Notes: generated from the sequence alone by a model not told the origin. Shown: positions 35,419 through 45,236, numbered from the stretch's first letter. The stretch: DNA of 64,000 nt from JAJDZL01 sp965220665 (GCA_965220665.1 CBDCQQ010000005.1:1798001-1862000); one strand, 5' to 3'. Program-made: numbers and translations.

Positions 35419-36849
35419 TTAACATAGATTTGCACCATGCTCACACCATCCGTCACACAATCCATTGCTCTGCAGACAGCATGATGAATAAATCCTGATG
35501 GTGTGATTATCGCAAGCTAGCGTTTCCAGATTACGGGAACGGTATGTATACGAGGCTGAAACGCTTTGCCAGCTGCCGCATGACCAGCAACTGCCCCCAC
35601 AACTTAAACGACCTGGATTTTTGGCAATTACTGTTGCTCTCGACGGTGTGCAAATATCGCTCTTTTTGTCAGAAAGATTTAGAATATCACTTGCATTTTG
35701 GTCAATCAGGTTGCGGTTTGCCGCTATGTTGCGTGTGTTGGTACTAACTCTACCGGTCAGCTCGACAATATCCGCAAAGTTTTTTTCAATATCGAGTAAA
35801 TTCGCAGTTATTGCGTCAGAATTGGTTTCAATATTCGTTTCGTTGACCGTTACCCGCTCGGTTAAATTGGTAATGTTCTCATCGATTCGAACAATATCTG
35901 GCGCTTGGTCAAACCGATCAAAACCAGTACCTGATACGCCGTCTTCTGGCTCAACTTCCAGTGCGTCAATTTCAGCCGAGTCGGCCACCAAAGTGTTTGT
36001 TTCAAGCTGACCCGAGACAACAAGACCTCCGCTCACAGTACTGACTTGTACATCTCCCGGGCCTTCAACAATCAAACTATTGCCTGACATATCTACTAGC
36101 ATTCCATTCTGAAAATTCAAGGCACCCGTCATTTGATTGCCTCCGTCAATGCGCAGAAATGGTGAGGTAGCCGAGGAAAGCGAACCTACTCTGGCTGTCA
36201 GTCTGGCAAGATTTTCCACTTTACCAGGATCGTAGTTGGGGTCTTGCGAGTCAAAAATAATCATTGAGGCATCGGGTTCGACGAAAAGCAGCTCAAAAAA
36301 CTCAAGCACGCCGGCTCCGGTATCTTGAGATGCGGCTTGAAAGGCCGCTGCTGCCAGATCCGGCCTTGAATCCGGCATGCCATCGCCATTGGAATCTTTG
36401 CCGCCTCGAAACACACCAAAGTCAATGAGTCCCAATGAACCAGCCGCATTAATGGTGACGTTTATCTGAAGGTCTCCAAAGGTAATCGGATCGCCTGTAT
36501 CGGTGCTCGCATACGGAATCGGTGTGGTGGAGCCGAACGAGCATGACAGAAATCGCAACCCGTTCTCGTCAGCACATTCTTGCAGTTCGGAAATTGTGTA
36601 AATTCCACTTGTTGCGGGTGGTGCCTCCGCTAGCCAGACCGCAGCAGCACGGGAGTACGTTGAAATAGCGCGCCCGGCAGCTTTTGCGTTATCGACCTCC
36701 ATCTGGTTCAATCGACCATGAGCCCAAACCGCAAGCACCGTGATTCCGATGCTAAGAACGATCAAGGTCTCTGCCATCGAAATGGCACCAATTTCAGATG
36801 TTTGGAATGCTTGACGTAACCGTAAAATGCAATTATGAACCGAATTCAT
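35419..36849 (-). CDS. pilV: PilV-like minor pilin/tip adhesin
   Basis: A 476-residue protein with a type IV prepilin N-terminus (processing after G in SEIGAISMAETL), a globular middle, and a phage-tail-fibre-like GGNQMTGALNFQNGM segment. A long heptad-like region rich in Asn/Thr/Ile (TNLTERVTVNETNIETN onward) leads to a compact C-terminus with ten cysteines. In R64-type systems PilV is the thin-pilus tip adhesin that selects recipients. No shufflon repeats or extra C-terminal cassettes are visible downstream. The start at 36849 directly follows the pilS stop. Confidence 0.82.
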   Translation of the reverse strand: MNSVHNCILRLRQAFQTSEIGAISMAETLIVLSIGITVLAVWAHGRLNQMEVDNAKAAGRAISTYSRAAAVWLAEAPPATSGIYTISELQECADENGLRFLSCSFGSTTPIPYASTDTGDPITFGDLQINVTINAAGSLGLIDFGVFRGGKDSNGDGMPDSRPDLAAAAFQAASQDTGAGVLEFFELLFVEPDASMIIFDSQDPNYDPGKVENLARLTARVGSLSSATSPFLRIDGGNQMTGALNFQNGMLVDMSGNSLIVEGPGDVQVSTVSGGLVVSGQLETNTLVADSAEIDALEVEPEDGVSGTGFDRFDQAPDIVRIDENITNLTERVTVNETNIETNSDAITANLLDIEKNFADIVELTGRVSTNTRNIAANRNLIDQNASDILNLSDKKSDICTPSRATVIAKNPGRLSCGGSCWSCGSWQSVSASYTYRSRNLETLACDNHTIRIYSSCCLQSNGLCDGWCEHGANLC

Positions 36850-36851
36850 GC

Positions 36852-37451
36852 CTAGCCTCGGAATGTCCAAATTACGTCATTTGGCGGAGTTTCTGCACAT
36901 AATCCCGCAATGTCCGCAGCTGTTGATTCATCAGTTCCTGAGGTGCTCGGGTCGTCTACAGCAGCAAGATTCAGTGTGGTTCCGCCGATATCAACAGACT
37001 GTGCCATCTCTGCCGTGGTCGCGACTAGAGATGAACATGCATCATTTGGCATCTCTGAAAATTGCACTGTGAACGTCTGTCCGACACCTTCAATTTCTAC
37101 ATCGCCTGTCCACGGATGCTGAGGTGATGTTTCACCTTCGATCAGAAAGTGCTGTGGGAATCCAGCCAGACTTCGTGCCAGTGTTGTATTGAGTCCACTA
37201 AAATTGTTTCGAACACCAAAGGTCATGCGTACCGCTGATACGATCTGGGTCAGTCCGTTCATGGCAGTTGAGGCATTTCGAGCTGATACGAGTGCTGGAA
37301 TTCCGGCAAACACAACTGCTAGAACTGTTGCGCCAACTCCGAGTGCAATAAGGGTTTCAGCAACCGTAATGGCACCTTTCTCACGCTCTGTAGCAGATCC
37401 TCGACGAAAAAACTTGTTAAATGAATGAATTGGGTATTGGACGATTTTCAT
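36852..37451 (-). CDS. pilS: PilS-like major type IV pilin
   Basis: A 199-residue prepilin with a leader ending EREKG, processed before AITVAETLIALGVG. A hydrophobic alpha-1 helix and a globular domain with two late cysteines (DACSS and GLCAET) follow. As in PilV, the Glu lies at mature position 6 rather than 5. It would polymerise into the thin conjugative pilus. It lies between pilR and pilV as in R64/PFGI-1 operons. Confidence 0.85.
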   Translation of the reverse strand: MKIVQYPIHSFNKFFRRGSATEREKGAITVAETLIALGVGATVLAVVFAGIPALVSARNASTAMNGLTQIVSAVRMTFGVRNNFSGLNTTLARSLAGFPQHFLIEGETSPQHPWTGDVEIEGVGQTFTVQFSEMPNDACSSLVATTAEMAQSVDIGGTTLNLAAVDDPSTSGTDESTAADIAGLCAETPPNDVIWTFRG

Positions 37452-37478
37452 GATTGAACCTCCGGTGGCGTGAAAGTA

Positions 37479-38537
37479 TTAGAAAGTTGATTGTTGAAGG
37501 GTAAAGACGACTCTCGCGATTCCAACATAAATCCAGATTGCAATTGCGCCAATTGCAAGAAGAAGTACAGATGAAAAAGTTTTTGTGATCCGTTTCAGAT
37601 TCTGTAGCGCTCTTTCCAATTCTTCATCAGCAATGCGTTCGGCGTGCGTGGTGAAATCTCCAACACGCTCATATATTCGCAGGGTATCTAGTGTTTCTGG
37701 AGAGAAGAGCCCGGTATCCAGCGCCTGGTCAACGCTATCGCCGCGATAGAGATTTGAACGCATCTTCTGAACGTGAGAAGCAAGGTATTTTGGCAGCCCG
37801 CCTTCAAGTTGACTTAATGCCTTAATTCTCTGAACACCAGCTTGCATCAGTGCCAGCAAGGCACTCAATATTTCAGGTCCCGAAAATTGGCGGTACAGAG
37901 CAAAGGGTGGAAACCATTCCAATTTTTCCCGCACTGGGCCTACCCAACGCGGCGCAGCCCAAATTGAAACGATCAGCAATAAAGCGATGGCAATGAGAAT
38001 CGCTATACCCCATCTGCTAAGGAACATGGAAAATTCAAGAACACTCACTGAGACTGCTGGCCACTTGGACTGATCTAGTACCGCAGTCATTGATGACAGG
38101 GCTTGTCCTGGCAGTATTGTGATGACCAGGCCGCCACCAAACAGAAGCAGTATTGGATAGGTCAGGCCTGAAATAAGAGTAGTACGCAACTTGCTTCGAA
38201 CGGTTGCCATACGTGCCGCCTGTTCAAACCCCTCTTCAATTCTGCCTTCCTGTGTAATTTGAATGATCGCCAACTCCTCCTGTGGTACCCATCCAATCGC
38301 ACCGGAGGAAAACCCGCGCGATCGAATGGCAGATCGTTGATGTCTGGCAAAATGCAAAGATGCGGACTTCTCAACCTTGCTCTCGCACAGAAATTCGAGT
38401 GCCGCCGCGATTGGGACATCTGATCGGCTTAACGAAGCTAATCGCAGCCAAAATCTGGCGCGTATGGAGGCAGACGAACGGAATCGCTGACGATGAAAAA
38501 AGTCGGTTACCTGTTCGATCCAAACTGGCATCAACAT
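37479..38537 (-). CDS. pilR: PilR-like inner-membrane pilus assembly platform
   Basis: GspF/PilC-type polytopic protein of 352 residues from the ATG at 38537. It carries two T2SSF repeats: the first near ARFWLRLASLSRSDVPIA, the second near SALLALMQAGVQRIKAL. Three hydrophobic segments are visible, the last at the C-terminus. It overlaps pilQ by 7 bp, which supports this start over the longer frame beginning at 38633. It would transmit PilQ motion to pilin extraction. Confidence 0.87.
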   Translation of the reverse strand: MLMPVWIEQVTDFFHRQRFRSSASIRARFWLRLASLSRSDVPIAAALEFLCESKVEKSASLHFARHQRSAIRSRGFSSGAIGWVPQEELAIIQITQEGRIEEGFEQAARMATVRSKLRTTLISGLTYPILLLFGGGLVITILPGQALSSMTAVLDQSKWPAVSVSVLEFSMFLSRWGIAILIAIALLLIVSIWAAPRWVGPVREKLEWFPPFALYRQFSGPEILSALLALMQAGVQRIKALSQLEGGLPKYLASHVQKMRSNLYRGDSVDQALDTGLFSPETLDTLRIYERVGDFTTHAERIADEELERALQNLKRITKTFSSVLLLAIGAIAIWIYVGIARVVFTLQQSTF

Positions 38538-40162
38538 GAGTAAATCGCAGGTGCTTTGTGATTGGTTGAGTTCACCAGACTGATAACCTTCTGCTTTGGT
38601 GCCGATTCGGTGATTAGCGAGCCAATTTGCCATTCGACGTCAGTCGGCGAAACCAAACCATTGGCGATCAACTGAATTCCCTGAACCTGTACAGGTCGAC
38701 CATTTAGATCATTGAGCCAGTGTTGTCGTGCGCTGTGATAGTCACCTTTGCTGAGCATAAAAATCATCTCATCATCAGGAAGAACGATTTCTGCCATGAC
38801 AGTGCGGCCGATGACGCCACTACCACCACATCGTTCACAATCTCGATTTCCTCGATAGTGAATTTTCGAGACGTCTAATCCGCAGGAAATTACCGCTGCA
38901 CTTGCACGTTTCGCACTCTCTCGACGCCGGTAGTCATTCTCCCGCCCAAATTTCATCCACTCTTCTGAACTGATCTTGCATTCGGGGCAGAGTTTTGGGA
39001 CCAGAGACTGGAACATCAATCCCTTAAGGACATCTGGAGCACACACCAGGTTTGAATCGATTCCAAGACCGGTCAGCCGTCCTACGATTCCCAGTGCTGT
39101 AGAGGCATGAACGGTCGTGTAAACCCGATGTCCAGATTGAGCGAACTTTATGGTCAACAGACCAGACTGAAGATCGCGTATTTCGCCAACCATCAGCGTA
39201 TCAGGGTCACATCGCAACGCTCCGCGAATCGCAAATGTGAATTCGTCTCCAGCAGAGTTCCCTTTCTTTCGAATTACAGGTACTTGGGTTGCACCTGAAA
39301 TGACTCTTTCGGGCGGGTCCTCTACGGTTATGATGCGAAGTCGTGATTGATGCATTTCAAGCTCTTCATTCAACATGCTGACCATCGATGTACTTTTTCC
39401 ACTACCAACACTGCCCGCCATAACCAACAAACCAGATGGCCTTTGGATGATGGTTTGAATTGCCTGGATCTGATCTGCGTCATATCCGAGTTGATTCAAG
39501 TGCATGATGTCTTCGCTACCTGGCAATATGCGCAGGACCATGTCATATCCGTCTGGTGAAGCAGGTATTGTGCCGACTCTAACTCGAACTCTTCTACCGT
39601 TAGAGAGAATGGTGTCCGCTACGGCATCTTGTGGTTCATGCCGGTTCCAAGTTACTGCCTGGTCATGGCCCAAAACTTCATAAATAAATCGACAAGTCTG
39701 ATCTGCGAGCAAATCTGACCATTCTGCGTAGCGAACTACTTGTCCACTAATTCGAAAACTGACCAATGCGGTCATTTGACGGCGAACGATATGGATGTCC
39801 GATGCATTTTCTGCAACGGCCTTTGCCAGCAGCATGCGCACCGTTTCTTGCCCTCTTTCGTAATCCATGTCGGTCGCACTGGGCTTGATTATTTTCTCGG
39901 CATTGGCATAAACGTCTTCCAGAATCGTTGGTGTGACTTCAATCTGGTCAATGATCTGTACGTTCCGTTGCTTCAAATTTTCACGAAGCTGCGCTTTCAA
40001 TCGTGCCGGAAACTGCAGAGTTGTGAACAGAATGTATGCGGCTGTTGGCGGTTCATCCTCCGACACCGCAGCAAGAAACATTCGTTCAGAGTGTTCGATC
40101 GGTACCCAAGATCCGGGTCCGCCAGTTAACACCAATTTGTACGCTGGCAGTTTCATATTCAT
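38531..40162 (-). CDS. pilQ: PilQ-like pilus assembly ATPase (GspE/PilB family)
   Basis: A 543-residue secretion ATPase that drives pilus polymerisation. Walker A is AGSVGSGKSTSM at about residue 248, followed by the Asp/His boxes (ITVEDPPERVI and VYTTVHASTALG) and Walker B DTLMVGEIRD. A zinc-type Cys motif is partly present (LCPECKISSEE and CERCGGSG). The gene is translationally coupled to pilP (4-bp overlap) and pilR (7-bp overlap). Confidence 0.9.
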   Translation of the reverse strand: MNMKLPAYKLVLTGGPGSWVPIEHSERMFLAAVSEDEPPTAAYILFTTLQFPARLKAQLRENLKQRNVQIIDQIEVTPTILEDVYANAEKIIKPSATDMDYERGQETVRMLLAKAVAENASDIHIVRRQMTALVSFRISGQVVRYAEWSDLLADQTCRFIYEVLGHDQAVTWNRHEPQDAVADTILSNGRRVRVRVGTIPASPDGYDMVLRILPGSEDIMHLNQLGYDADQIQAIQTIIQRPSGLLVMAGSVGSGKSTSMVSMLNEELEMHQSRLRIITVEDPPERVISGATQVPVIRKKGNSAGDEFTFAIRGALRCDPDTLMVGEIRDLQSGLLTIKFAQSGHRVYTTVHASTALGIVGRLTGLGIDSNLVCAPDVLKGLMFQSLVPKLCPECKISSEEWMKFGRENDYRRRESAKRASAAVISCGLDVSKIHYRGNRDCERCGGSGVIGRTVMAEIVLPDDEMIFMLSKGDYHSARQHWLNDLNGRPVQVQGIQLIANGLVSPTDVEWQIGSLITESAPKQKVISLVNSTNHKAPAIYSC

Positions 40163-40683
40163 TGCAATATTGATTGATTCTCAGTTCGAGGTGATTTAGA
40201 TTGTCCAGAAAGCCCGATCGAGATTTCGTGCCCGGCAACCAGTAATTCCACACCTCTCGGGTGTACATTCAAGACTCGCGCTAAACGAATGAAGTCTCCT
40301 GGCTGTAAGCGGTATTCCCGTCCAGCCAAACGCGCGTATGCGGTCAGGGATTCTGGACTGCCAGTGATAGCGTAGACTTCCAAATTCTGGTCAAACCAGT
40401 TGACTCGGTCCATGCCTGGAACTTGCTGAGTGGCATTTTTATCGTCTGGAATTTGGGGTGGCGCATTCGGTTGAATTGAGTGAATCTCAGAGATTTTTGC
40501 AACGAGTTGCTGATACTCCAGCACGCGCCGCAAAATTTCTTGCTGATTCTGCAGACAATCAATCAGAGCAACTGTTCCTGATTGGTCTTCGCAAACCGGT
40601 GGAATTTCAGGAAATTGCTGTGCTGAAACAGAGCAGGTAATGCCAAGAGTCAAGCTGATCATGATTCTATTCAGCGTGCGCAA
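40159..40683 (-). CDS. pilP: PilP-like pilus assembly protein
   Basis: An exported 174-residue protein with a signal peptide (ISLTLGITCSVSAQQ), a helical middle and a small beta-rich C-terminal domain. In R64-type pilus operons PilP sits with PilN and PilO in the envelope-spanning complex. The TTG start is preceded by GGAG at good spacing; an internal ATG at 40662 is the alternative. It overlaps pilO by 17 bp. Confidence 0.75.
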   Translation of the reverse strand: MRTLNRIMISLTLGITCSVSAQQFPEIPPVCEDQSGTVALIDCLQNQQEILRRVLEYQQLVAKISEIHSIQPNAPPQIPDDKNATQQVPGMDRVNWFDQNLEVYAITGSPESLTAYARLAGREYRLQPGDFIRLARVLNVHPRGVELLVAGHEISIGLSGQSKSPRTENQSILQ

Positions 40684-41890
40684 AGTACTCCGCCTCCAAT
40701 TCCCATTTGAATGAATTGTTCAGAGTCACCTTGATGCGAGAGATATGCAATGGCAAGTCTCTCAGGCTTATCGCAGCAGCAATCATTTGACTTAACTGGT
40801 TGCTGCCGCCAATCAGTTGTGAACGAACAACTTGTAGGTTTGTTTGGAAAACCTCAGCTGACAATAACGCCCACTTACCAGGCATTCTCTCGAACTGATC
40901 AAGCATACTTAAGCGACTGGAATAGCTTTCAATTCTGTTTTCGAAATCGCGTGAATCAGCTCTGATTGATGCGGCAAACGGAACCTTTTCGATCAGGGAT
41001 TTCGCGTTTTCAGAAAACTCGAATTCACCAGCACCGAGATACGAAGCAATGCTGTGAATATCCCCATGTTCGCGTTGCCAGTTGACTGAAATTACATTGT
41101 TGCGCCATTCGTAAGAGTGGGTGCGCCAACCGCCTGCCCGAAGAGGCCGATCAAAGACGATATCAGCAAATGTGGCTAACAGTGCAGATGAATTTTGCTG
41201 AAGAGTTCGTTCCAGTGCACGTTTTTCTCTTTCTAGTGCCTGTTGATGAGCTAATTGGTTCTGTAAGTTCTTTTCATCTTCGTTGTTGATTGAAACAATG
41301 TATTGCCAAGCTCCAACGACCGAACAGGCAAGCAAGAAAACCAACACAACACCTGCAACTGGTTTGCTGATGGTGCGTCTTTGGATGGGACGGCACTTCA
41401 AGCTGGCGGAAGGTGAAATATCGTCAACAAGTTCGGAAAATTCAAGCGTCTGAGCTTCATCGATTTGGAAGTCTCCAAATTTGTCACAGAAACGTATATT
41501 TTTTCCGGCAATGTCAGAGCGAATTTCATTCAACCGTTCTTCTATCAGTTTTTTACTACCAACAAAGTCACCGGCCGGAAAAACTGAACCTTCTTCTATC
41601 GTGCAGAGCCAGTAGAGGTCTTTTGCCAGGCGTTCAATCAAGACCACTGAGTCCTGTGCTTGAGCGAGAATTGCTGCAGCACTAGGTAGTCCCAAGTGAT
41701 CATTATCTCCAGTTGCACCTAGCTGCAGTCCAGAAGTCGTTTCTATTTCTGTATAACCTACAACCTCCACGCCCAAAGATGAAAGTGCTTGAGTCTTTCG
41801 ACGTTCGGATCCAGATGAAGACCACACAGCTGGGGCAAGCCAAGTGAGACCAATGGCCATGTCTTGATCATAGAATTGATGAACTGTCAC
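40667..41890 (-). CDS. pilO: PilO-like pilus assembly protein
   Basis: A 407-residue protein with an N-terminal cytoplasmic actin-like/PilO2-type domain, one membrane helix near residues 180-200 (AGVVLVFLLACSVVGAW) and a coiled-coil periplasmic part. The GTG start at 41890 is preceded by GGAGG at ideal spacing and overlaps pilN by 23 bp. The role is a bitopic connector between the cytoplasmic ATPase and the PilN secretin. Confidence 0.78.
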   Translation of the reverse strand: MTVHQFYDQDMAIGLTWLAPAVWSSSGSERRKTQALSSLGVEVVGYTEIETTSGLQLGATGDNDHLGLPSAAAILAQAQDSVVLIERLAKDLYWLCTIEEGSVFPAGDFVGSKKLIEERLNEIRSDIAGKNIRFCDKFGDFQIDEAQTLEFSELVDDISPSASLKCRPIQRRTISKPVAGVVLVFLLACSVVGAWQYIVSINNEDEKNLQNQLAHQQALEREKRALERTLQQNSSALLATFADIVFDRPLRAGGWRTHSYEWRNNVISVNWQREHGDIHSIASYLGAGEFEFSENAKSLIEKVPFAASIRADSRDFENRIESYSSRLSMLDQFERMPGKWALLSAEVFQTNLQVVRSQLIGGSNQLSQMIAAAISLRDLPLHISRIKVTLNNSFKWELEAEYFAHAE

Positions 41891-43442
41891 CGTGTGGCCT
41901 CCAGTTTTGATGCCCCGAAAAATCTATGCTTGGGCGAATGATGTACGGAGTAATGAGAAGCACCAGGCTTGTGCGTTTTGTCTCAATTTTCGATGCTTTG
42001 CTGAACAGGCCTTTTTCATCTGAGTCATCTGTTCGGTACGTATCGAGTCCGGCTACGAATAAGAGTTCACCCGAATTTAGAATCACCGGAAGGAGTGCTG
42101 ATCGAGATTCCAGGTTGGGTAGCTGAATGACGGGGTCATCCGGTCCGGCATTCTGGGGGAATCGGCTGATTTCTTTAATCCGGGTCGTCTTTACTGTCAA
42201 GTTGAGCATGACTCGGTCACTCGCTGGCAGCACACGTGGGAGCATGTTGATCGCGATGCCATCTTGAATTTTTCCTGGTAGAAGACGGACTGCAGATGCC
42301 CCTTCAGAATTGACAACTTCGCGGCGTTCGAGATAGGAGGTTTCGTCTCCAAAAAACACGGGCACTGGTAACCCGTTCAATCCTCGAATGACTGTTGAGG
42401 TGAGTTTTGCTACTCGGCTGACTCCAGACGAATTACGTAGCAACAGTTCGATATCGCTGGCATCTACAGATTCCGTTTCGGAATGAGTCAATTGAATTCC
42501 ATACAGATCTCCGCCGTCGTCGCTGCCGAATCTGATTTCAGCTGCGCTCTTACCGAACGCGTTTTTGACAAATCCAGATACGTCAAATCCTGAAATTGCG
42601 TCGTTGCTCTGGTGAATTTCGTATAGATCGAAGTTGACTAAAACTTGAGTTGTGAGGTCTTGGTTCTTGATTGCAACCCATTCGCTTATTCGTTTCAGTG
42701 CAGTAGGTGTGTCTGTCACCGTCAATTCACCCGAAAGACGATTTATTGAAAACTTGCCAAATTTCGTCAGCATTCTACTTAGTGACGCTTCTATCTGTTC
42801 CCAAAAGCTTCCGGTGTCCAGAGATACAACAACCTGATCCTGCGCCTGTAAATCTGAGCCGCCGGAGCCACTTCGAACTGATCCGGATAAACCCACCGAA
42901 GCTTGCCACTTAGCGTCTATTACCGGGACATATAGAAACCACACCCCAAGTTCTGTATGAAGAATTTCAATTTGATTATTGTTTGCCCGCCAACTGTACC
43001 CCAGACGCCCAGTGATATGGTTCAAAGCCTCTTTTGCTGTGCCACTCCAGTTAATCGTTGATAGTTCGGTTGTCTGAATATCAGCTGCAAGAGTAATCGG
43101 CACTTCAATTTGTGCGGCGATCTGTCGAGTAATTTCTACCAATGAAACGGGCTCAATAAACGTCAATTCAATCTGCTTCATGATTGACGCTGGTTCTGGT
43201 TCGAGGGAATTGGCAACCTGAATCGGGGACTTCGGCCCTAACCAGGCTTGAGAATATTCCTGTACAAGATTCACTGCCGAATGCCTGTTCTTCGCTTGAC
43301 TGGTATGAGAAAGTCCCGCTTCAACTTCATCTACAAACTGTTCGGTTTCTTGGACCATGAACTGCGGCAGGTTACAGGAAGACAGTAATGCTGCAACACT
43401 CATCTGCAGAATAATTTTGACTGTTCGCCAGTTGTTCATCAT
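41868..43442 (-). CDS. pilN: PilN-like secretin lipoprotein
   Basis: Outer-membrane secretin of the thin pilus, 524 residues. The lipobox is AALLSSC (about residues 17-23), followed by N-domains. The C-terminal secretin domain (PGKIQDGIAINMLPRVLP) ends in TSLVLLITPYIIRP. It is lipid-modified itself, as R64 PilN is, so no separate pilotin is needed. The pilL gene lies 14 bp upstream in the direction of transcription. Confidence 0.87.
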   Translation of the reverse strand: MMNNWRTVKIILQMSVAALLSSCNLPQFMVQETEQFVDEVEAGLSHTSQAKNRHSAVNLVQEYSQAWLGPKSPIQVANSLEPEPASIMKQIELTFIEPVSLVEITRQIAAQIEVPITLAADIQTTELSTINWSGTAKEALNHITGRLGYSWRANNNQIEILHTELGVWFLYVPVIDAKWQASVGLSGSVRSGSGGSDLQAQDQVVVSLDTGSFWEQIEASLSRMLTKFGKFSINRLSGELTVTDTPTALKRISEWVAIKNQDLTTQVLVNFDLYEIHQSNDAISGFDVSGFVKNAFGKSAAEIRFGSDDGGDLYGIQLTHSETESVDASDIELLLRNSSGVSRVAKLTSTVIRGLNGLPVPVFFGDETSYLERREVVNSEGASAVRLLPGKIQDGIAINMLPRVLPASDRVMLNLTVKTTRIKEISRFPQNAGPDDPVIQLPNLESRSALLPVILNSGELLFVAGLDTYRTDDSDEKGLFSKASKIETKRTSLVLLITPYIIRPSIDFSGHQNWRPHGDSSSIL

Positions 43443-43456
43443 TAACGTATCTTTGG

Positions 43457-44212
43457 TCAGTTACTGGGCTCAATCACAAGTACTGAGTTGCCGCTGAAAA
43501 ACTTTCCGACCAGTGGTACAGGAGCATTTCGATAGTGCAGCAGCAATGAGCCGACTGCGTCAACCAATGTGCCGGAAAAAGTGGAGGAGTGTGTGATTGC
43601 GTAGTCATGTCTACTACGCCAGTCGAGCGACCAGTCGCTTGATTGAGCCCATTTTTCCAAGTTTTCCCGCAGTGTCAGGGAACTTTGTAAATGCCAGCTG
43701 GCAGGGGCTGGTTGTGCTTCGAAAAAGGTGCTGTCCTTGGAATTTGCCTGAACACCTGTTGAGGATGCGCCGTTAGGTGGTTGAATGATTTGATCGGAAT
43801 TAACACCGGCTCTTTGAAACCACAAAATTCGTTGTCCAGAATCTTCGTGTAGCTTCCAAGTTTGTCCAACAATTGTCCTAACTGCGGTTCTAACATCCAC
43901 TGGCCCAATTGACCGATGAGACTCCGGCAGTGGGAGTTCCAGGGTTGATTCAATTTCTTCTGTCACAACATGCCTGTATCCCGACCGGTGCAGGACATAG
44001 TCGATCGCGGTTCCCACCGTTTCAACAAATGGTGGGAACCGTGTTTCGATCACAGTTGACAGAAGATCTACCTGGTTTGACTCTGCGGTGAGTTCGTGGA
44101 GAGAGTACCGATTTACCCTTTCGAATTCACTGGTGATTACGGGCTGCGAAAGAAACAGTGCAACCAAGGCAGCAGAAGTTCCGCAAAGGGTTTTGTATCT
44201 GCAACTTTTCAT
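43457..44212 (-). CDS. pilL: PilL-like protein, first gene of the pilus operon
   Basis: An exported 251-residue protein. It has an N-terminal segment resembling the PilL domain of ICEs (FVETVGTAIDYVLHRSGYRH, residues 64-83; TIGR03748-like) and a C-terminal TcpQ-like domain (WALDWRSR-type motif seen as WSLDWRSRHDYAI). It is thought to bind cell wall and support the secretin. I use the ATG at 44212; the frame also extends to a GTG at 44236. Confidence 0.78.
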   Translation of the reverse strand: MKSCRYKTLCGTSAALVALFLSQPVITSEFERVNRYSLHELTAESNQVDLLSTVIETRFPPFVETVGTAIDYVLHRSGYRHVVTEEIESTLELPLPESHRSIGPVDVRTAVRTIVGQTWKLHEDSGQRILWFQRAGVNSDQIIQPPNGASSTGVQANSKDSTFFEAQPAPASWHLQSSLTLRENLEKWAQSSDWSLDWRSRHDYAITHSSTFSGTLVDAVGSLLLHYRNAPVPLVGKFFSGNSVLVIEPSN

Positions 44213-44318
44213 GTGAGCGACTATGCACTGCTTCACAGCAAAAAGGACCGATTAATTCAATTTTGATTTGAATGAATTATTTGTAACGCGAACAAATCTC
44301 AGGTGGTGCACTAGTAGT

Positions 44319-45236
44319 TCAATTTGTATCGAGCACCTGACTCATAAGGAAGTTGCGTGCTTTCCACGCCTGTGCACTTGATTTGAATATCGCCTTCGGA
44401 TCGTTCTCCAGGATTCTTATCCAATCGAGTACGTAAGATTCATGACTCAGTTCACCGAATATTCGGAATTCTGTACACAAAAACGCTGAGCCGATTTCCG
44501 CAATGAGTTCTTCATAAGCATATTCAACTGAGCTATATGAGCAGGTATCAGCAATAGCAGATCGGTTGAGTCTAGATTTATGTCCGGTCCAGTGCGTCAA
44601 TTCGTGCAGCAGAGTGCTGTAATATCCGCCAGGCGATTTAAATGCAGCCTTTGGTGGCATGCATATGACATCTGAGTCCACGTAATAGGTGGCGATCGTT
44701 CCCGTGTGACGAACCTTAGCGCCGCAAACATGGATCAGATTGTCTGCTTCGTGATGGGATTCCCAATTTTGTTCAAGCGGTGGGGGTGGGTTCGGACCTT
44801 TGACAATGAGTTCTGGTAAACCGACGCACTGTTCAACATTAAACAGAGTGAATGCGCGGGCAATCTTATAGGGTTGCTTGTCAGGCTGGTTTTCTTCATC
44901 TTCATCGTCCGAATTCCCCGTGGAAGGAACATTAATGTTTTTGAAGAAAACCGCGATAGTTCCTTTTTCGCCATTTTTTACGCGGCCACCCAGTTTGACC
45001 GCCTGTCTGAATGACAGCCAACGATCCAGATTGTATCCTCGGGTGATGGCAGAAGCCCAGAGAATGGTGACGTTGACCCCGGTGTATCGGCGTTCAGTCC
45101 CTGCGTTGACTGGGAAACTTGGCCCGGGGGAGGAAACTGACCACGGCTTTTGCCACGGTGGGGCTCCATTTTTCAGTGCGTCGATGAAAACTTTGGTTAC
45201 TTCGGTAAATAAACTTGCAGATTTTTTGCTGGTCAT
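44319..45236 (-). CDS. ardC: ArdC-like antirestriction protein (ssDNA-binding plus zincin domain)
   Basis: A 305-residue protein with an N-terminal ssDNA-binding domain typical of ArdC (PPWQKPWS, RRYTGVNVTILWASA, GEKGTIAVFFKN) and a C-terminal metallopeptidase-like domain with LLHELTHWTGHKSRL (HExxH). Such proteins protect incoming single-stranded DNA in a new host. The start at 45236 (MTSKKSASL) fits the family; a longer TTG-started frame exists. It is expressed in the same direction as the maintenance genes and suits an element that moves by conjugation. Confidence 0.88.
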   Translation of the reverse strand: MTSKKSASLFTEVTKVFIDALKNGAPPWQKPWSVSSPGPSFPVNAGTERRYTGVNVTILWASAITRGYNLDRWLSFRQAVKLGGRVKNGEKGTIAVFFKNINVPSTGNSDDEDEENQPDKQPYKIARAFTLFNVEQCVGLPELIVKGPNPPPPLEQNWESHHEADNLIHVCGAKVRHTGTIATYYVDSDVICMPPKAAFKSPGGYYSTLLHELTHWTGHKSRLNRSAIADTCSYSSVEYAYEELIAEIGSAFLCTEFRIFGELSHESYVLDWIRILENDPKAIFKSSAQAWKARNFLMSQVLDTN

